The notes under the pieces are model-generated. The model saw only the letters and a program-made list of their open reading frames with translations. It was not told where the DNA came from and did no database searches. Source: Roseomonas elaeocarpi (GTDB lineage: Bacteria; Pseudomonadota; Alphaproteobacteria; Acetobacterales; Acetobacteraceae). Taken from it: DNA of 64,000 nucleotides. The stretch is taken from positions 1-64,000 of the forward strand of contig NZ_JBHLUN010000007.1 of the NCBI RefSeq assembly GCF_042433915.1, read 5' to 3'. Positions within the stretch are counted from its first letter, which is position 1. The number at the start of each line of letters is the position of its first letter. Below are positions 51,271 through 59,619 of this stretch, piece after piece. A program made the translations under genes and the position numbers.

Positions 51271-52806
51271 TCAGTAGCGCGCCAGCAGCATCAGCACGCC
51301 GATCAGCCCCGCCAGGACCAGCGACAGCGGGTCGCGCACCGCGAAGAGCACCGGGTCGTCGTTCATCTCGCCGCGCGTCGCCAGCGCCCAGGTGCGGCAG
51401 ATCCAATAGCCCAGGATGATGCAGACCAGCCACATCCAGCGAGGGTGCGGGTAGAGCAGGATCGGCGAGCCGAAGCCCACCAGGAAGATGAAGAAGGTAG
51501 ACATGGCCGAGAAGCCGCTGGCCGCCCCCATCGCCATCAGCCAGGGCGCGTCGCCCGGCCGGTAGGCGCGGCCGGGCGCGGAGGTGGTGCCCTCGGCCGC
51601 CATCACCAGGCACTCGCTGTGGCGCTTCACGCAGGCGAGGCTGAGAAAGAAGAACATCGAGAAGGCCAGCAGCCAGGGCGTGACCGGATGGTGCAGCGCC
51701 GCGATGCCGGCCAGGATGCGCACCGTGAACAGGCCGGCCAGCGTGATCACGTCCAGCATCAGCACGCGCTTGACGTGAAACGAGTAGGCCAGTGTCACGG
51801 CGACGTAGAGAAGGGCGACCTCGGCGAAGGCCACCGGCATCCACAGCATCGGCAGCCCCGCCAGGATCAGCAGCACCGGCACCGCGACGACGCCCTGGCG
51901 CAGCGGCAGCGCGCCCGAGGCCAGCGGGCGGAAGCGCTTGGAGCGGTGTGCCCGGTCGGCCGCGAGGTCGAGCATGTCGTTGACGAGGTAGGTGGCCGAG
52001 GCCAGCAGCCCGAAGCTCAGGAAGCCCAGCGCCGAGAGCGGCAGGTCGCCCAGGACGTTGCCGCCCAGCAGCGCCGCCACGAAGAGCAGCGCGTTCTTGG
52101 CCCATTGGTGCAGGCGCAGCGCCTTGATCCAGGTGCGCGGGCCGGGCGAGGGGGCCTCGAAGACCGCGACCACCTCCACCCCCGGTCCCATGGCGCGCCG
52201 CAGCCGCGCGACGTCGCCCACCGGCACCGCCGCCCCGCAGGCCTGCCAGATCACCACGTCCTTCAGGTGGTCGCCCACGTAGGCGAAGCGCTCGCCCACC
52301 AGGGCGCGGATCGCCTCGAGCTTGCGGGCGCCGGACAGGTTCACCGTGCCGTCGCTGCCGCGGGCATAACCGAAGATGCCGAAGTGCCGGGCCAACGGCC
52401 GCACGATCCGCTCGTCGGCCGCCGAGAACAGGTGCAGCGGCACGCCGGCCGCGTGCTGCTCGCGCAGCCAGCGCAGCAGCGGCTCGTTCACCGGCAGGGT
52501 GGAAAGGTCAGCCTCGACATGTTCCATGATGCGGCGCTTGAGGTGCGCCTTGCCGCCCAGCAGCCAGAAAGGCAGCAGCACCAGCGTCCAGGGGCGCTGC
52601 CGCAGCATCAGCAGCACCACCTCGAGCAGCGTGTCGGTGCGCAGCAGCGTGTCGTCCAGGTCCACCACGATCGGGCGCGGCGCCGGGCCCAGGTCGGCGC
52701 CCGGCGCCTGTTCCGGCAGGGTTGCGGATACGGCCGAGGCAGGCGAAACGCGAGGCAGCGGCGCCGGGTGGCTTGCAGTCTGATCCATCCGGGCGGTGCC
52801 GATCAC
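51271..52806 (-). CDS. HAD-UbiA fusion, phosphoribosyl-polyprenyl-phosphate synthase-like
   Basis: A 511-residue two-domain protein. Residues ~45-215 are a HAD phosphatase-like domain with DLDDT at 49-53 (Asp49, Asp51), FSAADERIVRPLA and YVGDHLKDVVIW. The rest is a UbiA prenyltransferase with eight or so helices and the two Asp-rich signatures NDMLDLAADRAHRSKRFRPLASG and HVKRVLMLDVITLAGL. In mycobacteria Rv3806c (UbiA) transfers 5-phosphoribose from PRPP to decaprenyl phosphate, and Rv3807c removes the phosphate; here the HAD part could do the second step. The GTG at 52806 has a GGGGGA sequence 8 bases upstream. It heads the dprE1/dprE2 block. Confidence 0.87.
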   Translation of the reverse strand: MIGTARMDQTASHPAPLPRVSPASAVSATLPEQAPGADLGPAPRPIVVDLDDTLLRTDTLLEVVLLMLRQRPWTLVLLPFWLLGGKAHLKRRIMEHVEADLSTLPVNEPLLRWLREQHAAGVPLHLFSAADERIVRPLARHFGIFGYARGSDGTVNLSGARKLEAIRALVGERFAYVGDHLKDVVIWQACGAAVPVGDVARLRRAMGPGVEVVAVFEAPSPGPRTWIKALRLHQWAKNALLFVAALLGGNVLGDLPLSALGFLSFGLLASATYLVNDMLDLAADRAHRSKRFRPLASGALPLRQGVVAVPVLLILAGLPMLWMPVAFAEVALLYVAVTLAYSFHVKRVLMLDVITLAGLFTVRILAGIAALHHPVTPWLLAFSMFFFLSLACVKRHSECLVMAAEGTTSAPGRAYRPGDAPWLMAMGAASGFSAMSTFFIFLVGFGSPILLYPHPRWMWLVCIILGYWICRTWALATRGEMNDDPVLFAVRDPLSLVLAGLIGVLMLLARY

Positions 52807-53164
52807 TTTGTCTGTCCCCCGTCGCCCGTGACCGGGCGCGGCGTAAGGCTCGGGAAAGGGTGCGGGGCCTGGCGGCCTGCCCTGACAGGGCGGGTGCCGG
52901 TGCGGCGGCGCCTATAGGCGATGCGCCGGGCGCGTGCAATGCGTCCGTTACACGACCGCCCGGAAGCACCACGCGCGGGCCGGTTCAAGGGTCGCACCGG
53001 GACGTCGCCCAAAGTGCAACCCGAGGAGTGCGCCAGGGGGTGGGCCAGAGGGTGAACCAGGGGGTGAGCCAGGGATTGACCCGGGGCATGGGCCAGAGGC
53101 CCCGCCGCGTGGCGAGCCGAGGCGCCGCCGGGAGGGTGAGCCCGCGGGCATGGTGGCGCCGGGC
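52807..53164. other. Intergenic region upstream of the UbiA-DprE block
   Basis: This 358-bp stretch separates the 810-residue membrane protein gene from the UbiA fusion gene on the same strand. It holds degenerate 12-bp repeats (53033-53092) and probably a promoter for the block, but no convincing -35/-10 pair is seen. Open frames here look random. Confidence 0.5.
53033..53092. repeat. Five degenerate 12-bp tandem repeats, intergenic
   Basis: The units are ccagggggtggg, ccagagggtgaa, ccagggggtgag, ccagggattgac and ccggggcatggg. They are in the gap before the UbiA fusion gene. They share the 12-bp period with the coding repeats at 4843-4902 and 34688-34735, though not the same sequence. Confidence 0.7.
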
Positions 53165-55597
53165 TCAGGGCGGGACCTCCGCCGTGGGATAGAGCGTGCA
53201 GGTCTGCACGCGCCCGGCGCCGCGCATCTCCAGCTCCACCCCGTAGCGGCCCGGCATGCCGGCCACGTCCACCAGCGCCTCGAAGCCGATGCGGTTCAGC
53301 TGCTGCTGGCCGAAATACACGCCGACATCGGGCCGCAGGCTCGTGCGCACCGGAAAGACGTGCGCCACGCCGTCGGGCTCGGTCAGCACCAGGCGCATGG
53401 CCTCGGGGTCCACCGCCGCGGGCAGTTCCAGGAAGCCCCAGCCGGCCAGCCGGCGGCGGCCGTCGAGGCGCATCGGCCCGCTGCGGGGGAAGTCATGTCC
53501 GTCCAGCGTGTCGAGGAAGCACTTGCCGTGGCCCGTCAGCAGGGGGCGCTCTGCGGGTTCCTCGCGCAGGGGCGGCGGGAAGATCAGGGCGCGCACCGTT
53601 TCCGACTGCGGCAGCCGCACCGCCCGGAAGCCGACATCCACGGCGTTCTGCCACAGCCAGCGGCTGCCGCTCGAACCCAGGATCGCGAAGGACACCGGTA
53701 TGCGCCCCTCGTAGAGCCCGGCGCCGGGCAGGGTCAGGCTGAGGAACTGCGTGGTGTCGCCGACCACGGGGGAGATCAGGAAGCCGGCCTCGGCCATACC
53801 GGGCACGAAGCGGTATTCCTCCTGCTTGCCGTTGATCAGCGCGACCCGCACCCGCAGCTGCGGCGGCTTGTAGAGCATCGCGACCAGGCGCCCCAGCAGG
53901 GTGGGCTTGACCGACACCCTGGCCCAGAGCGCCGTCTGCCCGCCCGGCAGCGCGATCGGCTGGCCCATGGCGTAGCGGCCGGCGCCGAGCAGGTCGCCCA
54001 GCATCGGCGGCGGGCGCTCGGCGGCGGGGCGTCGGCGCAGCAGGGCGCGCTCATGGCTCAGCGCGACCGCCTCGTAGTTCACCAGCAGGTCCGGCCAGCT
54101 CAGCCCGTCCTCCAGCGAGGGAAGGCGGTCGTCCACCGGCTCGATCGCGAACAGAAGGTTGTCGGGCGCCCCGGAACCTTCGAGGTGCCGGCGGTTCGCC
54201 TCGGCCAGTTCCGGCAGGTAGGCGGAATAGCTTTGCAGCACCGGCCGCGGCGACCAGCGCAGCCCGTGCGCCAGCAGCACCGATTGCCCGGTGGAATAGC
54301 TGTCGATCGTGCCCTGCAGCGGCGGCAGGGGATTTTCCCGCCGGATCTGGGCCAGGGTGGCGTCGAACTGCTGCCCGAAGGGATCGCGGCTGCCCAGCCG
54401 GGCCAGGCCGCCCCGCACGGCGTCGCGGTAGGTGGTGGCGAGGTAGCGGGAGGGCGTCGTCCCCGGCTCCGGCCAGACCAGCGCGGCCCAGCAGAGCAGC
54501 CCCACAGCGAGGCCCAACCACGGGCCGCGACCGGTCCGTCCCAGCACCAGCAGCCAGGGCAGGATGGCCAGGCTGACGCCGGTGATCACGACGTGGCCGT
54601 CGTGCCGCACCAGCCCCGCCTTGAATGCCAGGAACAGCAGCGCGGCGAGGCCGAGCCACAGGGCCGCCTCGCCCAGCCAGTCCCGCGATGCCGGAGCCGC
54701 CGTTCCGAAGGAGGCGGTGCCGGCAGGCCACCGGATGTGGACCGGCAGGTTGAACAGCAGGATCAGGATCGCCGCCGCCGCCGCCAGGAGAACCTGCCAG
54801 AACGGCCCCTCGACCGACATCGCCTCGGTGTAGCCGCTGATGATCGGCCCCTGCGCCAGGAAGAAGCCCGGCAGTGCCAACGGCGGCTGCCCGGCCAGCC
54901 ACCAGAACAGCGGCATCGCTACGGCGAACAGCACCGCCATCGCCACCGCCGGGCGCCAGCGCCGGCGCAGCAGCAGGAGCAGGACCACCAGCCCGAGCAC
55001 GGCCCCCGACGCCGCGGCAAAGGTCCCCTTGATCAGCGGCAACAGCGCGAGGCTGAGGATCAGCAGCACCAGGCTCGCCACCGCCATCCTGGGCGAGGCG
55101 GTGGGGCGAGGATCCGCCGGTGGGACGGCGGGACGCGGCGCCCCCGCCACGCGGCAGGCCAGAACCAGGAACAGCGCCGGCAGCAGGAAGAAGAGCGGGT
55201 CGCGCAGCCAGGCCGTCGCCAGGAACACCGCCAGCACCAGCGCCGCCACCCTGCCGCGCCGGGCGCTGAGCACGCAAAGCCCGCCCGCCATCGAGACCGC
55301 CAGCAGCAGGCTGCTCCAGAGCGCCAGCGTGTCGGTCGCCGGGTGGTACTGCAGGGTGTAGTCGGCGGCGTAGGGGCCGAAGGTGAAGACCAGGTCCCGG
55401 CCGAAGACCAGCCCCTGACCGACGGCGGCGTTCACCGCGAAGGCCCAGGCGCTGTCCAGCCCGGTCTGCGGCATGAGCGGCAGCAGCGGAACAAAGGCCA
55501 CCACGCAGGCGAGAAGGATCAGCAGCCCGGACAGCACGTCCCAGGCCTGGCCGAGCCGGCCGTGCCGGCCCCGGGTGGACGCGTCAGACATCTGCAT
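53165..55597 (-). CDS. Large polytopic membrane protein with soluble C-terminal domain
   Basis: An 810-residue protein with about 11-12 helices from residues 20 to 400, a middle soluble region and a C-terminal domain. The first loop carries PLMPQTGLDSAWAFAVNAAVGQGLVFGRDLVFTFGPY with Asp residues placed as in GT-C enzymes, so a lipid-linked sugar transferase or flippase partner is possible. The last 120 residues (RLAGWGFLELPAAVDPEAMRLVL, RPDVGVYFGQQQLNRIGFEALVDV) match in pattern the end of the 760-residue protein at 39448-41730. It starts at ATG 55597 or two codons later. Function unproven; it lies between a GT2 gene and the DprE block. Confidence 0.75.
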   Translation of the reverse strand: MQMSDASTRGRHGRLGQAWDVLSGLLILLACVVAFVPLLPLMPQTGLDSAWAFAVNAAVGQGLVFGRDLVFTFGPYAADYTLQYHPATDTLALWSSLLLAVSMAGGLCVLSARRGRVAALVLAVFLATAWLRDPLFFLLPALFLVLACRVAGAPRPAVPPADPRPTASPRMAVASLVLLILSLALLPLIKGTFAAASGAVLGLVVLLLLLRRRWRPAVAMAVLFAVAMPLFWWLAGQPPLALPGFFLAQGPIISGYTEAMSVEGPFWQVLLAAAAAILILLFNLPVHIRWPAGTASFGTAAPASRDWLGEAALWLGLAALLFLAFKAGLVRHDGHVVITGVSLAILPWLLVLGRTGRGPWLGLAVGLLCWAALVWPEPGTTPSRYLATTYRDAVRGGLARLGSRDPFGQQFDATLAQIRRENPLPPLQGTIDSYSTGQSVLLAHGLRWSPRPVLQSYSAYLPELAEANRRHLEGSGAPDNLLFAIEPVDDRLPSLEDGLSWPDLLVNYEAVALSHERALLRRRPAAERPPPMLGDLLGAGRYAMGQPIALPGGQTALWARVSVKPTLLGRLVAMLYKPPQLRVRVALINGKQEEYRFVPGMAEAGFLISPVVGDTTQFLSLTLPGAGLYEGRIPVSFAILGSSGSRWLWQNAVDVGFRAVRLPQSETVRALIFPPPLREEPAERPLLTGHGKCFLDTLDGHDFPRSGPMRLDGRRRLAGWGFLELPAAVDPEAMRLVLTEPDGVAHVFPVRTSLRPDVGVYFGQQQLNRIGFEALVDVAGMPGRYGVELEMRGAGRVQTCTLYPTAEVPP

Positions 55598-55756
55598 GGA
55601 AGTGTTCAGGCCGGGAGGCTCAGGTGGGGCAGGACGTCAAGGTGACCGGATGGCCTCGTGGACCGGCTGCCATGGGCGACGACGAAAGCACGATAGGGGT
55701 CCCGTTCGCGTCTGGCGAGACGCCGGCGTGCCTTGCACCCGTCGCGGGCAGGGGTG

Positions 55757-57691
55757 TCAGCCCGTACCCGCCGCCGTGTGGCCGGCTTGCCACGGCCGCA
55801 CCCGCCGCGTCCGCGCCGCCAGCTCGTAATGGCCGCCCATGCGGGCGAAGTTCGGGCCGTAGAAGGGGTCGTTGTCCAGCACCGGGCCCCAGCGCTCGCG
55901 CATCACCGCGATCTCGCGCTTGAAGCGCTCGATGGTTTCGGGTCGCAGGTCGGAGCCGCGGGAGACGGACTCGAGGTGGTAAAGCTCGGCCAGCGGCGTC
56001 CACACGATGCGGTAGCCCAGGGCGCGGATCTTCAAGCAAAGGTCCACGTCGTTGAAGGCGACCTTCAGCTTCTCTTGATCGAAGCCGCCGGCTTCCTCGA
56101 AGACGGAACGTCGCAGCGCCATGCAGGCGGCGGTCACGGCCGAGGCTTCGCGCGCCAGGCGCAGGTGGCCGAAATAGCCGGGGTCGGAGCGCAGCGCGGT
56201 GGAATGGAGGTGACCCGCCACCGCCGGGTCGCCGCCAACACCCAGGATGACGCCCGCGTGCTGCACCCGCCCGTCGGCGTAGAGCAGGCGCGCGCCCACC
56301 GCGCCGATCTCGGGCCGCACGGCGTGCGCCACCATCGCCTTGAGCCAACCCGGCTCGATCACCTCGATGTCGTTGTTGAGCAGCAGCAGGATCTCGCCCC
56401 GCGCCTCGGCGGCGGCCTGGTTGTTCAGGGCGGCGTAGTTGAACGGCCCCTCGATCCGCAGCACCCGCACGCGCGCATCGGCCGAAAGCTCGCGGAACAG
56501 CGCCAGCGTTTCCGCCTCCTCGCTGCCGTTGTCCACGATGATGACCTCGAGCGCCGGGTAGTCGGTGCGGTGCAGCAGACCCTCGACGCAGGTGCGCAGC
56601 AGCCCGGCGCGGTCACGGGTGGGGATGATGGCGGACACCAGCGGCAGCGGCGCGGGCAGGGGGCGGCGCACCTCCACCCAGGCCGGCATGTCCTCGAGGT
56701 TGCCCACCACGGCATCGCCGACGCCGGTGCGGCGCAGATGCTCCGCCACGGCGCGGCGGGCGCTGTCGGCGCAGCGGGCCAGCGCGCTTTCCGAGAAGGA
56801 CTGTTCCGACGCGCCCTGGCGCCAGTGGTACAGCACCGCCGGGATGTGGCGGATGCGCTCGGGCGTGGTCCGTTCCGTCGCGCGCAGCGCCAGGTCGTAG
56901 TCCTGGCTGCCTTCGAAGCCGACGCGCAGGCCCCCGATCTCCTCCAGCAGGCTGCGCCGGTACACGCCCAGGTGGCTGATGAAGTTCTGGCCCAGCAGCA
57001 GCTCGGCGTTGAAGTCCGGCTTGAAGTAGGGGGCGGAGCGGCGGCCCCGGCCGTCGATCTTGTCCTCGTCGGAATAGATCATGTCGGCGTCGGGGTAGGC
57101 GCTGATCTCGGCCGCGACCTCGAACAGCGCGTGCTCGGGCAGGAGGTCGTCATGGTCCATCAGCGCCACGAACTCGCCGGTGGCGAGCGCCAGCGCCGAG
57201 TTGGTGGCGGCGCTGATGTGGCCGTTCTGCTCGCGCCGCATCACCTTGATCCGCTTGTCCGCGGCCGCGAGCTCCTGCAGCAGCGCCCAGGCGCGCCCAT
57301 CCGGCGAGGCATCGTCGGCGACGCAGAGCTCCCAGTGCGGGTAGAGCTGCCGCTGCACCGAGGCCACCGCGGCGCGCAGCAGCGCCGGGTCGGTGTTGTA
57401 GGCGGGCATCACCACCGAGATCAGCGGCTTACGCGCCAGGCCCGGGATCGCGGCCCGGATCGCGGCGCGGTCGGCCTCGGTGATCGTGTCGTTCTCGCGC
57501 ACCCATTGCGGGTAGGCCAGGATCGTGGCGCGGCGGTGCGGCTCCAGCAGCCGGGTGACCAGCTCCGCCACCGGCCGCACCCGCATGGCCAGGATCACCG
57601 CCCGGCGCAGCGGACGGTGCAGGGCGGGGCGCCGGCGCAGCTCCCGACGGGCGGCGGCGGCGATCTGGCGAAGGTGCTGGGCGGGGCTCAT
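55757..57691 (-). CDS. Glycosyltransferase with two GT2 domains
   Basis: A 644-residue protein with an N-terminal helical region (1-90) and two GT-A domains. The first has ISVVMPAYNTDPALLRAAVASVQRQLYPHWELCVADDASPD and ALMDHDDLLPEHALFEVA; the second has VSAIIPTRDRAGLLRTCVEGLLHRTDYPALEVIIVDNGSEE, LLLLNNDIEVIEPGWLKAMV and AFNDVDLCLKIRALGYRIVW. Such tandem enzymes usually add two sugars or alternate linkages in O-antigen synthesis. The gene is the first of the minus-strand glycan genes and is divergent from rfbB across 302 bp. Confidence 0.9.
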   Translation of the reverse strand: MSPAQHLRQIAAAARRELRRRPALHRPLRRAVILAMRVRPVAELVTRLLEPHRRATILAYPQWVRENDTITEADRAAIRAAIPGLARKPLISVVMPAYNTDPALLRAAVASVQRQLYPHWELCVADDASPDGRAWALLQELAAADKRIKVMRREQNGHISAATNSALALATGEFVALMDHDDLLPEHALFEVAAEISAYPDADMIYSDEDKIDGRGRRSAPYFKPDFNAELLLGQNFISHLGVYRRSLLEEIGGLRVGFEGSQDYDLALRATERTTPERIRHIPAVLYHWRQGASEQSFSESALARCADSARRAVAEHLRRTGVGDAVVGNLEDMPAWVEVRRPLPAPLPLVSAIIPTRDRAGLLRTCVEGLLHRTDYPALEVIIVDNGSEEAETLALFRELSADARVRVLRIEGPFNYAALNNQAAAEARGEILLLLNNDIEVIEPGWLKAMVAHAVRPEIGAVGARLLYADGRVQHAGVILGVGGDPAVAGHLHSTALRSDPGYFGHLRLAREASAVTAACMALRRSVFEEAGGFDQEKLKVAFNDVDLCLKIRALGYRIVWTPLAELYHLESVSRGSDLRPETIERFKREIAVMRERWGPVLDNDPFYGPNFARMGGHYELAARTRRVRPWQAGHTAAGTG

Positions 57692-57993
57692 GTCCCGCCA
57701 TCCCTAGCCGGGGGGCGGAAGCGGCGCCACCCTTCGTGCCAGGGGGAGGGTCGTGCCAGGGGAAGGGGCAGGCCGCCACGTCCCGCCGCGCCTGCTTGCT
57801 GGCCCTGGTGCGATCTGGTAGCGACCGGCCCCTGTTTCCGGGGATCGGACCTGTGGGAGCCCGGACCGGTGGAGGCGCGGGTGACCGTGGGTTCCCGGTC
57901 AGCGGCGTCCTGCCGGCCGGCCACCTCCCCCGACCGGCACAGCCGGACCGGCAAAGCCAGACTGGCACAGCGTTGAAGGAAGATCCCCCGCCG
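57692..57993. promoter_or_regulatory. Divergent intergenic region between the GT2 gene and rfbB
   Basis: The region must hold promoters for both divergent transcripts, but no clear boxes are visible. It contains three imperfect 14-bp repeats just ahead of rfbB, and otherwise nothing recognisable. Confidence 0.4.
57930..57971. repeat. Three 14-bp imperfect direct repeats upstream of rfbB
   Basis: The units are ccgaccggcacagc, cggaccggcaaagc and cagactggcacagc, head to tail, ending 22 bp before the rfbB ATG. They overlap the expected promoter or leader. They could be binding sites for a regulator or chance slippage products. Confidence 0.7.
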
Positions 57994-59049
57994 ATGCGCA
58001 AGAAGTTCCTCGTCACGGGCGGCGCCGGCTTCATCGGCTCCGCCGTGGTGCGCAAGCTGATCCGCGACACCCCGCACGAGGTCCTGGTGGTCGATAAGCT
58101 GACCTATGCCGGCAACCTCGAATCCCTGGGGCCGGTGGCCGACAGCGACCGCTACCGCTTCCTGCAGGCCGACATCGCCGACCTCGCGGCCATGCGCGCC
58201 GCTTTTGCCGAGTTCCGGCCCGACACGGTGATGCACCTGGCGGCCGAGAGCCACGTGGACCGCTCGATCGACGGGCCCGGCGAGTTCCTCCAGACCAACG
58301 TGGTGGGCACCTTCACCCTGCTGCAGGCGGCGCTGGACCACTGGCGCGGGCTGGACGAGGCCGGGAAGGGGGCCTTCCGCTTCCACCACATCTCCACCGA
58401 CGAGGTGTTCGGCTCACTGGGCGCGGAGGGCTTCTTCCGCGAGGACACGCCCTACCAGCCGAACTCGCCCTACTCGGCCTCCAAGGCGGCCTCGGATCAC
58501 TTCGTGCGCGCCTGGCACCACACCTACGGCCTGCCGACGGTGGCCACCAACTGTTCCAACAACTATGGCCCCTACCACTTCCCCGAGAAGCTGATCCCGC
58601 TCACCATCCTCAACGCGCTGGAGGGCAAGCCCCTGCCGGTCTACGGGAAGGGCGAGAACATCCGCGACTGGCTCTACGTGGACGATCATGCCGAGGCGCT
58701 GATCCTGGTGGCGGAGCGGGGCGTGGTGGGCGAGACCTACAACATCGGCGGCCACAACGAGCGCACCAACATCGACGTGGTGCGCGCCATCTGCGCCCTG
58801 ATGGACGAGATGGCGCCGGCGGAACGGCCGCATGCCGAACTGATCACCTTCGTGACCGACCGCCCGGGCCATGACGCCCGCTACGCCATCGACGCCGGCA
58901 AGATCGAGCGCGAGCTCGGCTGGCGCCCGGCGGAAACCTTCGAGACGGGGCTGCGCAAGACCGTGCGCTGGTACCTCGACAACCGCGCCTGGTGGGAGAG
59001 CGTGCGCTCCGGCTCCTACCGTGGCGAGCGCCTCGGCCTCAGCGCGTAA
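57994..59049 (+). CDS. rfbB: dTDP-glucose 4,6-dehydratase
   Basis: The 351-residue RmlB enzyme forms dTDP-4-keto-6-deoxyglucose from dTDP-glucose, the second step of dTDP-L-rhamnose synthesis. Features are FLVTGGAGFIGSAVVRKLI, KLTYAGNLESL, HLAAESHVDRSIDGPGEF, HISTDEVFGSLG (Thr-Asp-Glu catalytic triad), YSASKAASDHFVRAWHHTYGLP and NCSNNYGPYHFPEKLIP. The ATG at 57994 is preceded by AAGGAAG. The upstream open frame is non-coding. It heads rfbBCDA, each gene closely spaced, and would feed the rhamnosyltransferase-like enzymes of the island. Confidence 0.97.
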   Translation: MRKKFLVTGGAGFIGSAVVRKLIRDTPHEVLVVDKLTYAGNLESLGPVADSDRYRFLQADIADLAAMRAAFAEFRPDTVMHLAAESHVDRSIDGPGEFLQTNVVGTFTLLQAALDHWRGLDEAGKGAFRFHHISTDEVFGSLGAEGFFREDTPYQPNSPYSASKAASDHFVRAWHHTYGLPTVATNCSNNYGPYHFPEKLIPLTILNALEGKPLPVYGKGENIRDWLYVDDHAEALILVAERGVVGETYNIGGHNERTNIDVVRAICALMDEMAPAERPHAELITFVTDRPGHDARYAIDAGKIERELGWRPAETFETGLRKTVRWYLDNRAWWESVRSGSYRGERLGLSA

Positions 59050-59061
59050 AAGGCGATCCCC

Positions 59062-59619
59062 ATGCTCGACGTCGAAACCACCGCCATCCCCGAGGTCAAG
59101 GTGATCCGCCCGAAGCGGTTCGGCGATCACCGGGGCTTCTTTTCCGAGGTCTACAACCAGGCGCGCTTCCGCGAGGCCGGCATCACGCTGGACTTCGTGC
59201 AGGACAACCATTCCCTGTCGGCCGAGGTCGGCACGGTGCGCGGCCTGCATTTCCAGAGCCCGCCCTTCGCGCAGGACAAGCTGATCCGCGTGGTGCGCGG
59301 CGCCATCCTGGACGTGGCGGTGGACATCCGCCGTTCCTCGCCGACCTACGGCCGGCACGTGGCGGTGGAGCTTTCGGCCGAGAACTGGGCGCAGATGCTG
59401 GTGCCGGCGGGCTTCGCGCACGGCTTCTGCACGCTGACCCCGGATGCCGAGGTGCTCTACAAGGTCACCGGCCTTTACGCCCCGGACCACGACCACGGCC
59501 TCGCCTGGGATGACCCGGCACTCGGGATCAACTGGCCCGTTTCGGCGGAAGCGGCGATCCTGTCCGACAAGGACCGCAGGCACCCCGTCCTCGCCGACCT
59601 GCCCACCTACTTCGCGTGA
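59062..59619 (+). CDS. rfbC: dTDP-4-dehydrorhamnose 3,5-epimerase
   Basis: A 185-residue cupin-fold epimerase (RmlC). Seen are PKRFGDHRGFFSEVYNQARF, VQDNHSLSAEVGTVRGLHFQSPPFAQDKLIRVVRGAILDVAVDIRRSSPTYG (catalytic His in GLHFQ) and FAHGFCTLTPDAEVLYKVTGLY. It converts dTDP-4-keto-6-deoxyglucose to dTDP-4-keto-L-rhamnose. It starts 12 bp after rfbB and its stop overlaps the rfbD start (GTGA). Confidence 0.97.
   Translation: MLDVETTAIPEVKVIRPKRFGDHRGFFSEVYNQARFREAGITLDFVQDNHSLSAEVGTVRGLHFQSPPFAQDKLIRVVRGAILDVAVDIRRSSPTYGRHVAVELSAENWAQMLVPAGFAHGFCTLTPDAEVLYKVTGLYAPDHDHGLAWDDPALGINWPVSAEAAILSDKDRRHPVLADLPTYFA

Noticed and set aside
53033..53092. Tandem repeats considered as a CRISPR or origin iteron array
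   Set aside because: Units are 12 bp, contiguous without spacers, degenerate, and resemble the slippage-type repeats in coding regions; no cas or replication gene is near.
52934..55645. Open frame of 903 codons on the plus strand
   Set aside because: It mirrors the 810-residue membrane protein and has Gln/Arg/His-rich shadow composition without domains.
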